64,000 bases of DNA from Shouchella shacheensis (GTDB lineage: Bacteria > Bacillota > Bacilli > Bacillales > Bacillaceae_D). The position numbers and the translations under genes are program-made. Positions 46,686 through 57,021 of this stretch are shown in pieces; position 1 is the first letter of the stretch, and each line of letters opens with the position of its first letter. The notes below the pieces were generated by a model. The model saw nothing but the letters and a program-made list of their open reading frames with translations, was not told the DNA's origin and ran no database searches. Location: positions 1-64,000 of the forward strand of contig NZ_LLYY01000010.1 in the NCBI RefSeq assembly GCF_001484965.1. Direction: 5' to 3'.

Positions 46686-47573
46686 TTATTCCAACCACTC
46701 GTCGACAATGTCTCGATTGTTATCGATCCATTCCTGCGCCCCTTCTGCTTCACTACCTGGCTCCTTCGTCAAAGCGAGTAGTTCAGAAAGCTCCTCTTCT
46801 TCTAGGTACGCGTTGTTCATCAGTTCTGTTACCTCGCTGTGCTCTTCATCAAAATCAGCATTGGCCATAAAGTAGATACTGTCTTCTTCTCCGTAGACAC
46901 CATCTGGATCTTCTAAATAGTTCATGTCATATTCAGCAAAGGACCAGTGCGGACTCCAGTGCGTGACGACAATCGGTTCTTCATCTTCGTAGGCCGCATC
47001 AAGAGCAGCTATCATTGTGCTCTCCGAAGACTCGATTAGCTCAAAATCAAGTTCATAGTGATCAATCACTTCGTATGTACGTTCTGTAAGTGCCGCTCCG
47101 GCATCAATCCCGGTAATCTCACCACTAAGTTCCTCTACCTGATCATTTAAATCGGTGATGGTGTTAACACCTTCCATATATTCCGGGACAACAAGACCTA
47201 AGCTTGTCCCTTCAAACCAAGGATCGTGAATAACGATTGAGTCTTCCTTGCCCTCTAACAAATTCGCGTCGGTAAATGGCATCCAAGCTGAAAAGGCGAT
47301 ATCGATTTCATGATTTTCCACGCCTGAGAAAAGAAATTGTTTTTCCATTGTTGTCATATTTACATCATAGCCCTGTTCAGTTAATAAAATTTCCCATACA
47401 CTCGCCATGGCAATACTCTCTGCATATTGAACATAACCTAGTTCAATAGAAGTGCTTTCCCCAGGGGCGCCTTCTCCGCCTTCGTTTTCCGCGCTATTCT
47501 CCTCTGAATCGCCACAAGCGCTCAGTGTCATCACGGCCGCAAGACTTGCCCCTAGTAACCAGTAGTTTTTCAA
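46686..47573 (-). CDS. Glycine betaine/choline ABC transporter substrate-binding lipoprotein
   Basis: 295-residue OpuAC-type lipoprotein. A signal peptide ends in the lipobox LSAC, followed by an acidic linker. The binding fold shows LGYVQYAESIAMASVWEILL, DIAFSAWMPF, GIDAGAALT and VVTHWSPHW, where the conserved Trp residues form the betaine cage. The start is the TTG with GAGGAGG six bases upstream; an earlier ATG frame has no ribosome binding site. No ATPase or permease gene is adjacent, so it is an orphan component. Confidence 0.9.
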   Translation of the reverse strand: MKNYWLLGASLAAVMTLSACGDSEENSAENEGGEGAPGESTSIELGYVQYAESIAMASVWEILLTEQGYDVNMTTMEKQFLFSGVENHEIDIAFSAWMPFTDANLLEGKEDSIVIHDPWFEGTSLGLVVPEYMEGVNTITDLNDQVEELSGEITGIDAGAALTERTYEVIDHYELDFELIESSESTMIAALDAAYEDEEPIVVTHWSPHWSFAEYDMNYLEDPDGVYGEEDSIYFMANADFDEEHSEVTELMNNAYLEEEELSELLALTKEPGSEAEGAQEWIDNNRDIVDEWLE

Positions 47574-47954
47574 ATTTGATCCTCCTCTTTGTATGTACAT
47601 CAGTACGTTCCTCATTCTACGTTATTAAACCATTTATGAGAAACGTTCAAATGACCGAGACCCGCCTAACAGTGATTTTGTGTTATGGGCCTTCTTTTCT
47701 ACTTTATTAAGATTATAGAGGAGTCGCTGAATTTTGTCGAATTCAGGTTGGCGTTTTTCGAAAGGAAGGGGCTATAAGAATTCAAGGACATCCCCCACTC
47801 GCTTCACCTTTTCATTGACGACCGATCAAACGTTCTTTAACATGAAGGCTACCTTCAAGTGAACACACCTTTTGTTTAAAAACTTAAGGAGGGCGTTTCA
47901 AATGGTAGAAGTAACATCATCCCGGCCACGTTCCTTGCAGTTTCCGGATAAAAA

Positions 47955-47986
47955 AGGTCGGAGAGAAAATGATTCTTCCCCGACCT
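47955..47986 (-). terminator. ilvD terminator
   Basis: GGTCGGGG/CTCCGACC-type stem on the minus strand followed by TTTTTT, just after the ilvD stop. Confidence 0.75.
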
Positions 47987-47997
47987 TACGCAGATTT

Positions 47998-49689
47998 CTA
48001 CAGATCCGTTACCGCTCCCTTCGAAGCCGACGATACGAGCCTCGCGTACTTATGAAGCACCCCTCGTTTATAGCGCAGCGGCGGCGCGAACCATTCCGCT
48101 AGGCGCTGCTGTAATGCCTCCTCGGACACGTCCACCGACAGCTCCTGCGCTTCGCTATCAATCGTCACTATATCGCCCGTTTTCAGCAGACCGATCGGAC
48201 CACCGACCTGTGCTTCTGGTGCGACATGGCCAACCACTAGGCCATGGGTCCCGCCGGAAAAACGCCCGTCGGTGAGGAGCGCGACCTTCTCTCCTAAGCC
48301 TTTACCAACGATGATACCTGTAATCGAAAGCATCTCCGACATTCCAGGACCGCCTTTTGGCCCGCAATAGCGAATAACGAGGACGTCTCCTGCCACAATC
48401 TCATGGTTCAACACCGCCTCCGTTGCTTCTTCTTCCGTATCAAACACTTTCGCAGGGCCGGTCATGCTTGAGATTGCAAGGCCAGACATTTTGGCGACCG
48501 CGCCCTCTGGAGCAAGATTCCCCTTGAGCACATAGAGCGGGCCAGATGCGCGAACCGGCTCGCTTAACGCACGAATAATTTTCTGTCCTTCCTTGAGCCC
48601 TGGCTGTTCCGCTAAATTTTCTGCGAGCGTCTTGCCCGTAACCGTTAGGCAATCACCGTGAAGCAGCCCTGCTTCAAGTAATGCTTTCATCACGGCCGAC
48701 ACGCCCCCGACGTTGTGCAAATCCTGCATCACATACCGACCACTCGGCTTCAGGTCAGCCACATGCGGCACGCGCTTACGCACTTCTTCAAAGTCATCGA
48801 GCGTCAACTCCACATCGACGGCATGTGCCATCGCCAACAAATGTAAAAAGGCATTTGTGGAGCCGCCAAGAGCCATGACAACCGTAATCGCGTTTTCAAA
48901 TGCTTCTTTCGTCATAATGTCTCGAGGGTAAATGTCCTTTCTCAAAAGCTCAACGACCGCTTCTCCTGCTTTTTCCACATCCTCCCGTTTCTCGCTCGAT
49001 TCAGCCGGATTAGAAGCACTGCCCGGCAAGCTCATTCCCATCGCTTCAATCGCCGACGCCATCGTATTCGCTGTATACATGCCGCCGCAAGAGCCAGCTC
49101 CCGGGCATGCGTGGCACTCAATCTCCTTCAAAGACGCTTCGTCGAGATTGCCGGCATTTCTCTGGCCGACGGCCTCAAACACGGAAACGATGTCAAGATC
49201 TTTGCCTTCCTTTGATTTGCCGGGGGAGATGGTCCCTCCGTATGTAAAAACAGCGGGAAGATTCAAGCGGCCAATCGCAATCATACAACCAGGCATATTC
49301 TTGTCACAGCCACCAATAGCGACGACCCCATCTAGGCGCTCGGCACCGACGACGGTCTCAATCGAGTCAGCGATCACTTCCCGGCTTGGCAACGAATAGC
49401 GCATGCCTTCATGGCCCATGGATATCCCGTCAGAGACTGTAATGGTGTTAAAAATTAGTGGCGACCCACCTTCGTTTCTTGCCCCTTTTTTCGCTCCCTC
49501 TGCAAGCTGATCAATATGAACATTGCAGGGCGTCACCTCGCTCCAGGTACTGGCTATGCCAATCATTGGCTTCTTGAAGTCCTCATCGCGAAACCCGACC
49601 GCGCGAAGCATCGCTCGGTTCGGGGCGCGCTTTTCGCTATCGCTTATGACTTTGCTGCGGATGCGCAGGTCTTTCGATTCATTCTCCAT
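47998..49689 (-). CDS. ilvD: Dihydroxy-acid dehydratase
   Basis: 563-residue Fe-S enzyme that dehydrates 2,3-dihydroxy-3-methylvalerate and -isovalerate in isoleucine and valine synthesis. Cluster cysteines and signatures are visible: [46 protein letters not shown] and [16 protein letters not shown]. The ATG at 49689 follows AAGGATG; a GTG two codons upstream is an alternative. It stands alone, away from other ilv genes, and no T-box was seen upstream. Confidence 0.95.
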   Translation of the reverse strand: MENESKDLRIRSKVISDSEKRAPNRAMLRAVGFRDEDFKKPMIGIASTWSEVTPCNVHIDQLAEGAKKGARNEGGSPLIFNTITVSDGISMGHEGMRYSLPSREVIADSIETVVGAERLDGVVAIGGCDKNMPGCMIAIGRLNLPAVFTYGGTISPGKSKEGKDLDIVSVFEAVGQRNAGNLDEASLKEIECHACPGAGSCGGMYTANTMASAIEAMGMSLPGSASNPAESSEKREDVEKAGEAVVELLRKDIYPRDIMTKEAFENAITVVMALGGSTNAFLHLLAMAHAVDVELTLDDFEEVRKRVPHVADLKPSGRYVMQDLHNVGGVSAVMKALLEAGLLHGDCLTVTGKTLAENLAEQPGLKEGQKIIRALSEPVRASGPLYVLKGNLAPEGAVAKMSGLAISSMTGPAKVFDTEEEATEAVLNHEIVAGDVLVIRYCGPKGGPGMSEMLSITGIIVGKGLGEKVALLTDGRFSGGTHGLVVGHVAPEAQVGGPIGLLKTGDIVTIDSEAQELSVDVSEEALQQRLAEWFAPPLRYKRGVLHKYARLVSSASKGAVTDL

Positions 49690-49839
49690 CGTCACTCATC
49701 CTTTCTGCTGCTCAGGAAACTGGCAGTGTTCTGACTGTTCTTACTGCTATCCATTTCTTCTACCCTTTTTATAAAAGCACAAAACATGATTACTGGTTCA
49801 GATGGGCAACTAACCACTCCCCCTCTTTCCCCGGCGTTT

Positions 49840-50060
49840 CTCTACTTGTTGATTCTAAGATCCCTTCCATCCTGAACGAATGCGTCAATATGCTTAAGAG
49901 GATGATCGTATGGCAGCTGAACTGGTGATCGCAAAAACAATAAGCCATGGATAGTGGACCGCTTCCACCGGATTGGCGCCTGCAATGATCATACCGGTCA
50001 TCATCCTTGGACGATTTGGGAAGTTCTGTACTGACAACAAATAACAAGAGAATCACCATC
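49840..50060 (-). pseudogene. Fragment of a FetB-like (UPF0014) permease
   Basis: On the minus strand, RMMTGMIIAGANPVEAVHYP then WLIVFAITSSAAI, and in the next frame TIILLSILTHSFRMEGIL, match the C-terminal part of the UPF0014/FetB iron-export permease family. The conserved LPGMMTG is altered and at least one frameshift breaks the frame. The rest of the gene and its ATPase partner are absent, so this is a fossil. Confidence 0.7.
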
Positions 50061-50189
50061 GCCATTGTATGATCCGCATCGTTCCTCTTTAGCATTCCTC
50101 CAAAGCAAAAAGGCTTGTAGACCTGCCCAGGAAACCATGCAGTCTACAAGCTTAGTTAGGAATTTTTTATTTGGAATCAAACGGGTGGT

Positions 50190-50309
50190 TTAGCAGTAGC
50201 CGCCGCCACCAACATAAGAAGCCCCGATAATAACAAGCAAGATAAACAAGACAACAATTAATGCGAATCCTGATCCAGCTCCGGCTCCGCCTCCAGCTCC
50301 ATAAGACAT
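50190..50309 (-). CDS. YjcZ-type sporulation peptide
   Basis: 39 residues: a Gly/Ala-rich start ([16 protein letters not shown]), one membrane helix ([16 protein letters not shown]) and a GGGGYC tail. This is the pattern of the YjcZ family of small sporulation-induced proteins in Bacillus. The ATG has AAAGGAGG seven bases upstream. Multi-copy families are common; only this copy is in the window. Confidence 0.88.
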   Translation of the reverse strand: MSYGAGGGAGAGSGFALIVVLFILLVIIGASYVGGGGYC

Positions 50310-50462
50310 TTCGTTTCCTCCTTTCCTATTGCTAATAATAAGATATGAGGAAAGTTAATGATTGACCGGGCTTTTGAGCAGGAGAAGCGGAAAATAAATG
50401 GCCATAGAGTGCAGTCCTTAGTCTCTCAAGCTTGAACGATCGAACCCTTTACTTTTACACGT

Positions 50463-52172
50463 TTAACTATAATACTTGTCAGCTAATTTTTCAGCTGTGC
50501 GCGTGGCAAGCGCTTGCGTCGTTAAGGTCGGATTGGGACCTCCAAGTGAATTATAATGGACGCTATTGTCGGCAATGTAGAGACGTTCCACCTGATAAGC
50601 TTCACATGACGAATCAGTGACAAAACCCATCCGCATCGTGCTTTCTAAATGAATATATAAATTGGGTGCTAGGTCGCTTCGATGCACGTTGTTCGCCCCT
50701 GCTTTTTGTAAAAGATTCGTTGCTATGTTCACTAATTGATCTCGTTTCTTTTCATCTCGTTTGCTTGGTGTATAGTGGACACGTGGGACCGCTCCATGTT
50801 CATCTTTAATATGGGGGTCCAACTCCACTCTGTTTCGATACTGCACTTCGTCGCCTGTAATAATGAGAAGACTGAGCGTTTTTCTATAGTCTTTCATGGC
50901 GTCTTGCAATTCAGAACCGATGATTCTTCCTCGTCGATTCCATATATCTGAACTAGGTTGACGCTTACGGTGATAGCCTGCTTGACTGAATCCAAAAAGC
51001 AGTTGAGCTGTCAAGCCGGGGCTTTCTCCAAGGTTTTCAATCATCCCTAGACCGGGATAATCAAGCCTGGCGCCTGACGTGTGGCCAATAAATGGGTTAA
51101 TAGCTGAGCTCCCTATGATTTTCATTAACGTTTGCTCATCAAACGTCCCTGTCACCGTGTCCATATAGTGATTCGTCAAGCCTCTTCCTACCCAGGGGTT
51201 GCGCGGCAACTCAGAGTTCAGCCAAAGGCGCGGGGTTTCTACACAACCAGCCGCCATGACGACCACGTTTGCGCGCAACTCTTCGATTTCACCTGTCCAC
51301 GTATCTCGAACTTGAACCCCTACCGCACGACAACCACCGCTCGCCTGCTGCTCTGTTAATACCTTCGTGACAAACGTATTCGGCCTGAACGTCACATTCC
51401 CTGTCTTCATCGCTAGGGGGACATAGCTAACATTGGTTGAACGCTTCGCCGTCTTTTCAAGCGTGGGACCATAAGGACATCCTTGCCCGCAATGACCACT
51501 TAACGTACATCCTTCCATATGGCTTAGTTCTTCTAAAGAATAGGTAGGGTCCATTAAATGTTCATTCGGGGGCAAGATTGCATTCGGTTGCGGACGGTAC
51601 CCACTGGTCGTTGCATCTAAGGTTTGATTAAGGGGAAAACCCGCCTTTTCTGCTCCGTAATAAAAAAGTGCTTCTTTCGCTGTCGTCGGCGCAAATTCAA
51701 CAGGTAATAGGTTTTCCACTTTTTCATAGTAGGGGACGAGCTCATCATATGTGATGGGCCATACGTTATTGATCGCTTGCGGAAACGCACGTGGGGAGTT
51801 GGCATAGTAATGAAGGGTGGTTCCCCCAATCCCGGCATTTTGCCACAGCAACGCCGGATCAGGAATGTTCCTGTACCATCGTGTACGTCTGCGGTCAGCC
51901 GGGCCCCAGCGGAACTTACCGCTAACGACATCATTCATATCATTTTCAAGTCTTGTCAACTGCCTGCGATAAAGGGAACCATCCAACTCTTCTGGATCAG
52001 AACTTTCTGTTGTCTCCCCCCGGTTTTTATTAGGTTCAGGCCATTTTCTATTTCCATACCATGGGCCGGCTTCGAGAACCAGCACACGAATTCCTAGTTC
52101 TCCAAGTTCTTTGGCCATAACGGGCCCACCGCCGCCAGCTCCAATGACAATCACATCAGGGTCTGTCTTCAT
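50463..52172 (-). CDS. GMC-family FAD-dependent oxidoreductase
   Basis: 569-residue flavoenzyme of the glucose-methanol-choline family. The dinucleotide-binding motif is VIVIGAGGGGPVMAKELGEL at the N-terminus; the C-terminal GMC domain includes HLESTMRMGF and NSLGGPNPTLTTQALATRTA with the catalytic His/Asn region. A cysteine-rich patch (CTLSGHCGQGCPYGP) in the middle is typical of the gluconate/sugar dehydrogenase branch. It overlaps by 4 bases a small-subunit-like gene upstream. Confidence 0.88.
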   Translation of the reverse strand: MKTDPDVIVIGAGGGGPVMAKELGELGIRVLVLEAGPWYGNRKWPEPNKNRGETTESSDPEELDGSLYRRQLTRLENDMNDVVSGKFRWGPADRRRTRWYRNIPDPALLWQNAGIGGTTLHYYANSPRAFPQAINNVWPITYDELVPYYEKVENLLPVEFAPTTAKEALFYYGAEKAGFPLNQTLDATTSGYRPQPNAILPPNEHLMDPTYSLEELSHMEGCTLSGHCGQGCPYGPTLEKTAKRSTNVSYVPLAMKTGNVTFRPNTFVTKVLTEQQASGGCRAVGVQVRDTWTGEIEELRANVVVMAAGCVETPRLWLNSELPRNPWVGRGLTNHYMDTVTGTFDEQTLMKIIGSSAINPFIGHTSGARLDYPGLGMIENLGESPGLTAQLLFGFSQAGYHRKRQPSSDIWNRRGRIIGSELQDAMKDYRKTLSLLIITGDEVQYRNRVELDPHIKDEHGAVPRVHYTPSKRDEKKRDQLVNIATNLLQKAGANNVHRSDLAPNLYIHLESTMRMGFVTDSSCEAYQVERLYIADNSVHYNSLGGPNPTLTTQALATRTAEKLADKYYS

Positions 52173-52838
52173 TCGTCCTCCTCATCTCTGCCCATTATTA
52201 ATAAAAACCCACGAAAATCACGATAACCGAAAGACACACCTGGGTATCCCACCTGTTGCCAACTTAAAGGAAAAGATTCGAGGCGTCGATGATCCGGCGG
52301 GTATAAGCGCGTCGAACCGTAAGCCGACCACTCCGAATAATAACCGAACATGGAGAAGCGATTCAGTGCATCGATCACATGTTTGATAAGTCCTGCATTA
52401 TTTTGATAAGGGGATGGTAGTAAGTAAAGGTCAATGTCGAGCGCCTCTAGTGTAGATAATGTTCCAATTCGATCTTGGCGGGAAAGAAAAGAGAACATCC
52501 CCCCACCGGGGAATGACCCATGCGAAGAGGCTTGTGCCTGCTCGGCATTCACAAGCTGCATAGACGCACGATCTAACATAATGGCTGTAGGATAAGCGAG
52601 GGGGATGTCGGTGTGATGCAGCTGTTGCTGAATCGAAATGTAGTGATCCAACGCATAGATGATGTATTCATGAACCTCCCTGTCCGAAACACTAAAAAAG
52701 TGTCCAGAATCAAACCCGGGTATTGAAGGGAGTAAGGCATCGGTAAGAGCCTGGAAGGTTGCCTGCAGATACTCTTCGGGACGGGTAGAAGGATCGATGA
52801 TGCTTCACCTCTTTCAATTTTTCTACTACTGTATTCAT
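52169..52838 (-). pseudogene. Gluconate 2-dehydrogenase subunit 3-like gene, frameshifted at the 5' end
   Basis: The main frame (52169 to about 52804) encodes about 210 residues including PEEYLQATFQALTDALLPSI and FPLSWQQVGYPGVSFGYRDF, matching the small partner subunit often placed beside GMC dehydrogenases. It has no start codon and is blocked by TGA at 52805-52807. A good ATG with AAGGG upstream at 52838 opens another frame (MNTVVEKLKEVK). One single-base shift near 52806 would join them. It could be a mutation, a sequence error or a recoding event. Confidence 0.6.
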
Positions 52839-52850
52839 CCGTTCCCTTTT

Positions 52851-52990
52851 TTATGACCAACCTCGAAGACTGCCGCCTTTTTTACTGAGGTTACGAGCAG
52901 TTAGCACAAAGTCATACGCAGGCCCCTTTGGATAGCGGGGTTCACCTTTCCGCCACGAAAGCTTATAGGTCGCCCCGCATTTGCTTAAAT
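52851..52990 (-). pseudogene. Open fragment after rocD, no start codon
   Basis: Immediately after the rocD stop, in the same frame, 48 codons stay open (SKCGATYKLSWRKGEPRYPK, then GPAYDFVLTARNLSKKGG) until TAA. The composition is protein-like, but no ATG, GTG or TTG precedes it. It may be the C-terminal fossil of a lost gene. Family not recognised. Confidence 0.4.
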
Positions 52991-53000
52991 AAAATTGGAT

Positions 53001-54206
53001 TTATCCCGCCAACACTTTGTGTATTTTTTCAATTGCCCAATCTAAATCGGTTTTGCTAATAACCAAAGGTGGCGCAAAACGGATAACCGTTTCGTGCGTT
53101 TCCTTACATAAGAGCCCTTCCTCTTTTAGTTGTTCACAATAGGCTCTAGCCGGTTGATTTAACTCCATTCCAATGAATAATCCTCTCCCGCGTACATCGG
53201 TAATGATTGGGTTTTGAATGGCCTTTAATTGACCTAACAGATAATTCCCAAGTTCCAGCGAACGTTCCACCAATTTTTCTTCTTCCATCACGTTAAGTGC
53301 CGCGACCGACACGGCACAGGCTAATGGATTCCCTCCAAAGGTTGATCCATGAGAGCCAGGTTCAAACACTCCTAGAATGTCTCGATCCGCGGCAATAACA
53401 GAAATCGGAAATACGCCTCCACCTAAAGCTTTTCCTAAAATATACATATCTGGTTTTACACCTTCCCAATCGCAGGCAAACAACTTCCCAGAACGGCCTA
53501 AACCAGCTTGAATTTCATCAGCGATGAACAACACATTCTCTTGTTTACATCGTTGATACGCTTCGTTCAGGAAGCCTTCTTTAGGAATAATAATCCCTGC
53601 TTCTCCTTGAATCGGCTCAAGTAAGAAGGCAGCCGTATTGGGAGTAATAGCTGCCTCCAAAGCGTGTATATCACCATAAGGAATGATTTTTATCCCCGGC
53701 AGCATCGGTTCAAATCCCCGTTTGTATTCGTTATTAGATGATAGAGACACCGCTGTCATCGTCCGCCCATGAAAATTATTTTCACAAACAATGATTTCCG
53801 CTTGGCTGTCGGGTACTCCTTTTACATCATAAGCCCATCGCCGCGCTACTTTTACCGCCGATTCAACCGCCTCGGCCCCCGTATTCATCGGTAAGATCAT
53901 ATTTTTCCCTGTAAGGCGAGAGACCTTCTCATAGAATGGAGCCAATTGGTCGTTATGAAAAGCTCTTGATGTGAGCGTGATTTTGTCTGCTTGGTCTTTT
54001 AGGGCTTGAATGATTTTAGGATGACAATGGCCTTGATTGACAGCTGAGTATGCACTCAGCATATCTAAATACTCGTTTCCTTCTGGATCTTTTACCCATG
54101 CGCCCTTTGCTTCGGAAATAACAATAGGAAGGGGTTGATAGTTGTTTGCCCCGAGGCTTTCCGTTTTTTCAATAATTGAAGAAGTGGTTGTTTTCTTCTC
54201 TGTCAT
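53001..54206 (-). CDS. rocD: Ornithine aminotransferase
   Basis: 401-residue PLP-dependent class III aminotransferase that converts ornithine to glutamate-5-semialdehyde in arginine catabolism. Signatures: [23 protein letters not shown], the metal/PLP region [16 protein letters not shown] and the catalytic lysine in [11 protein letters not shown]. Downstream partner of arginase with 41 bases between. RBS GGGAGGAA. Confidence 0.95.
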   Translation of the reverse strand: MTEKKTTTSSIIEKTESLGANNYQPLPIVISEAKGAWVKDPEGNEYLDMLSAYSAVNQGHCHPKIIQALKDQADKITLTSRAFHNDQLAPFYEKVSRLTGKNMILPMNTGAEAVESAVKVARRWAYDVKGVPDSQAEIIVCENNFHGRTMTAVSLSSNNEYKRGFEPMLPGIKIIPYGDIHALEAAITPNTAAFLLEPIQGEAGIIIPKEGFLNEAYQRCKQENVLFIADEIQAGLGRSGKLFACDWEGVKPDMYILGKALGGGVFPISVIAADRDILGVFEPGSHGSTFGGNPLACAVSVAALNVMEEEKLVERSLELGNYLLGQLKAIQNPIITDVRGRGLFIGMELNQPARAYCEQLKEEGLLCKETHETVIRFAPPLVISKTDLDWAIEKIHKVLAG

Positions 54207-54247
54207 GTCAGTTCCTCCCTTTTTCTAACCCAAGAGTCAAGCGTGAT

Positions 54248-55153
54248 TTATAGTAGTTTTTTCCCTAATAACGACGTCACTAAAGCAACCGCAACATCTG
54301 CCGTTTGGTTTTTATTATCTAGAATAGGGTTAATTTCAACGAACTCTGCAGAAGTGATGAGTTCTGATTCAGCTAACATCTCAAGCGCTAAATGACTTTC
54401 TCGGTACGAAATCCCTCCAAGGATAGGTGTCCCTACCCCCGGTGCATCTACCGGGTCAATACTGTCCAAATCAAAGCTTAGATGAACGCCGTCTGTTCGA
54501 CTTGCTAAATACGCGATCGTTTCTTCAATAATCCTTGTCATCCCTCTTCTGTCAAGGTCATGCATGGTATAGACGTTTATGCCTTTTTCTTTAATGAGTT
54601 CTTTTTCCCCCTCATCAATGGAACGTGCACCTATGATTACAACGTTTTCAGGCTTTATTTTCGGAGCCAATCCTCCAAGATTCGTCAAACTCGGGTGTCC
54701 TACCCCTATATTTACAGCTAAAGGCATCCCGTGAATATTTCCCGATGGGGACGTTTCTTCCGTATTTAAATCGGGATGGGCATCATACCAAATCACGCCA
54801 AGATTTTCATAGTCCTCTCTGAGCCCTGCGATAGAACCAATGCTTATACTATGATCTCCACCTAAAATAAGCGGAAAACTCTGCTGTGCTTCCATTTCTT
54901 TGACTTTCTTTCTTAACTCCTCACTAACGTTAAGAACCTCAGGCAAATTCTCTAACTGCCCCGGTTTTGTATCACTTGTTCCAGGTCTATGAATGGGGAT
55001 ATCCCCGTGGTCTTTCACCTCATAGCCCAGCGATTGTATTTCTTCAATTAACCCTGCATACCTCATCGCGCTTGGGCCCATGTCAACCCCTCGGCGCTTT
55101 TGGCCTAAATCCATCGGAACGCCTATGACCGATACTTTTTTACATTGTTTCAT
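54248..55153 (-). CDS. rocF: Arginase
   Basis: 301-residue Mn2+ enzyme that hydrolyses arginine to ornithine and urea. Metal motifs GGDHSIS, WYDAHPDLNT and SFDLDSIDP are intact. First gene of a rocF-rocD unit, so the cell can funnel arginine to glutamate. The ATG at 55153 is preceded by GGAG at ten bases; a TTG one codon earlier is possible. RocF is usually controlled by RocR and AhrC; a cre-like site also lies upstream. Confidence 0.95.
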   Translation of the reverse strand: MKQCKKVSVIGVPMDLGQKRRGVDMGPSAMRYAGLIEEIQSLGYEVKDHGDIPIHRPGTSDTKPGQLENLPEVLNVSEELRKKVKEMEAQQSFPLILGGDHSISIGSIAGLREDYENLGVIWYDAHPDLNTEETSPSGNIHGMPLAVNIGVGHPSLTNLGGLAPKIKPENVVIIGARSIDEGEKELIKEKGINVYTMHDLDRRGMTRIIEETIAYLASRTDGVHLSFDLDSIDPVDAPGVGTPILGGISYRESHLALEMLAESELITSAEFVEINPILDNKNQTADVAVALVTSLLGKKLL

Positions 55154-55256
55154 CAACCTTAACTCCTCTCAGAACAAATACAGTCCAGTGCCAAACTTGT
55201 GCCCAATGTATAGATCTATGAAAAAGGCTTTTTTTAGCACTATAATATATTTCATT

Positions 55257-55270
55257 TTAAAACGCTTTCA
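55257..55270. promoter_or_regulatory. cre-like site upstream of rocF
   Basis: On the minus strand TGAAAGCGTTTTAA matches the Bacillus catabolite-responsive consensus TGWAANCGNTNWCA at 13 of 14 positions. It lies about 105 bases before the rocF start. CcpA control of arginine breakdown would be sensible, but this is a sequence match only. Confidence 0.45.
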
Positions 55271-55428
55271 ATTTGTTTGCAATCATTATGCTGTGATCAT
55301 TTCTCTACTAAAATAGCAAGCGACTCCTTGAAGCCTAACCTTGCTTAAAACAGCGAAAAATTAGGCTCAAGTTTCTAACAATCACGAATTTTAGCAGATG
55401 TGTTTTCTATCGTGTTCCAGAAGAGTGC

Positions 55429-56553
55429 TCACTCCATCACCTGAATCGCTTTTGCTAGGTCGTAGTCTGCTAAGTTAAGCTCCAGCTCCACGCCAAGTGC
55501 TAGCTTAGCCAATTGGCTGCCAAAATACGGACCTGCCGTTAAGCCAGATGCGCCAAGACCATTGGCAATCACTAAGCCACTGTACGGCGGCCACATTCCC
55601 ATTACCGGAACGGAGTCTGGCGTCACCGGCCGAAAGCCAACTCGTGTTTCTATCCATGTGGCCTCGGCGAGCCCAGGCGCCACTTTTAGCAGCTTTCCGA
55701 GCACATCATTGACCCCTCCGGCCGTCACTCGAGAGTCAAAACCTGCATCGTTCTCATGTGTCGCGCCTGCAATAATGTGGCCGCCTCCGAAGGCAAGCAA
55801 GTACTGGTTGCCAGGAGGGATGACGACCGGCCAGGCATCTGTCTGTGCCCGAGGCAGATCGAGATGGACGATCTGCGCTTTTTGGGGCCGCAGGTAAAAT
55901 TGAAGATGGAGCGGCTTTAAGAGGGACTTCGCCCAGGCCCCGCCTGTTAAAATCACTTTGTCTACCCGCCACTCTTGATCTTCTGATCTCACGCCTTTAA
56001 TCGTCTGCCCTTCTTCAATTAACTTGACATCGGCGTTCACTGTTTCGGCCCCAAGCTTTTTTGCAGCTCGAATGAGCGATTCGCACAGCACCTGTCCCTT
56101 TACTCTTGCCGCGCCGCTAATATGAATCGATCCATACGCTGGGTCCAAAGGCGGAAAAAGCGCCTTTGTTTTCTGTGGAGACAGCTTCGTGATGACGCCC
56201 ATCTCCGGTGCATCTGCCTTCCGTTCTTCAGCAATTTCCAGTACTCGCTCCAATTCTTCCTCTGCATCGTGAAGGCGAATCGCGCCAACCTTCGCGTATC
56301 CTGTATTCGTTTCGCCAAGCGCTTCCAATTCTGCAAGCAGCTGTGGGTAAAAGGCCGCTCCTTTTTTAACAAGCGTGTACCAAATTTGATTACGGCGCCT
56401 TGTCAGCCACGGACAGATAATGCCTGCTCCAGCTCTTGTTGCTTGCCCAGGCTCCTCACGATCAATAAGCGTAACATGCGCTCCTGTCTTCGCTAAATGA
56501 TAAGCGGCCGATGCACCTAAAATGCCCGCACCAATGACAATATATGATTTCAC
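55429..56553 (-). CDS. FAD-dependent amine/glycine oxidase (DAO family)
   Basis: 374 residues with the N-terminal Rossmann motif YIVIGAGILGASAAYHLAKTG and E/D at the end of strand 2 (LIDREEPG). The DAO domain continues with GQATRAGAGIICPW and the C-terminal GFRPVTPDSVPVMG ... ANGLGASGLTAGPYFG. Resembles glycine oxidase or sarcosine-oxidase-like enzymes; the substrate is not certain. GTG start with AAGGTG six bases upstream. Stand-alone gene. Confidence 0.82.
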   Translation of the reverse strand: MKSYIVIGAGILGASAAYHLAKTGAHVTLIDREEPGQATRAGAGIICPWLTRRRNQIWYTLVKKGAAFYPQLLAELEALGETNTGYAKVGAIRLHDAEEELERVLEIAEERKADAPEMGVITKLSPQKTKALFPPLDPAYGSIHISGAARVKGQVLCESLIRAAKKLGAETVNADVKLIEEGQTIKGVRSEDQEWRVDKVILTGGAWAKSLLKPLHLQFYLRPQKAQIVHLDLPRAQTDAWPVVIPPGNQYLLAFGGGHIIAGATHENDAGFDSRVTAGGVNDVLGKLLKVAPGLAEATWIETRVGFRPVTPDSVPVMGMWPPYSGLVIANGLGASGLTAGPYFGSQLAKLALGVELELNLADYDLAKAIQVME

Positions 56554-56655
56554 TAAAAACACCTTTTCATTTACTTTAATTAAGAGTACCTCTTATTTTA
56601 ACAGCCCCGGAGCAATTCGAGAAATAAAAATATACTCTTAACTCTCTCGAGGGAT

Positions 56656-56684
56656 TTGCAATACCCTTCATCTTGTGCTATGAT
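56656..56684 (+). promoter_or_regulatory. Strong promoter of the cold shock gene
   Basis: TTGCAA (56656-56661) and TATGAT (56679-56684) with 17-base spacing plus a TG extension before the -10. It gives an untranslated leader of about 110 bases, as usual for csp mRNAs that fold differently in the cold. Confidence 0.75.
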
Positions 56685-56802
56685 AGGAGTAATTATTTTT
56701 GTTCGGTGTAAAGGATAGTATGAGTAGTTCTTTTCGTCTTGAGATTCGCTTTGGGCAAGAATAGTAATATATCGTGTGGGAACGCACTAGGAGGCAACAA
56801 AA

Positions 56803-57003
56803 ATGGAACAAGGTACAGTTAAATGGTTCAATGCAGAAAAAGGATTTGGCTTTATCGAACGTGAAGATAATGACGATGTATTCGTACACTTCTCTGCAAT
56901 CCAAAGTGAAGGCTTCAAATCTTTAGACGAAGGACAAAAAGTGACGTTTGACGTTGAGCAAGGGGCTCGTGGAGCTCAAGCCGCTAACGTTCAAAAAGCA
57001 TAG
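56803..57003 (+). CDS. cspB: Cold shock protein (CspB family)
   Basis: 66-residue OB-fold nucleic-acid chaperone. RNP1-like KGFGFI and RNP2-like VFVHFSAI are intact; the length and N-terminus ([18 protein letters not shown]) match Bacillus Csp proteins. RBS GGAGG upstream and a strong terminator downstream. Which csp paralogue it is cannot be told, so the symbol is generic. Confidence 0.96.
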   Translation: MEQGTVKWFNAEKGFGFIEREDNDDVFVHFSAIQSEGFKSLDEGQKVTFDVEQGARGAQAANVQKA

Positions 57004-57021
57004 TTTTAGGTGGATGATAAT

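Noticed and set aside
47872-48102. Plus-strand frame with AAGGAGG and ATG (starting MVEVTSSRPRS) running into ilvD
   Set aside because: It overlaps the ilvD terminator and coding end and its translation there is arginine-rich and shadow-like. It may be a truncated gene start, but no family is recognisable.
49790-50095. 101-codon minus-strand frame in the ilvD upstream region
   Set aside because: Its translation is a frameshifted read of the FetB-like fossil and not a conserved protein.
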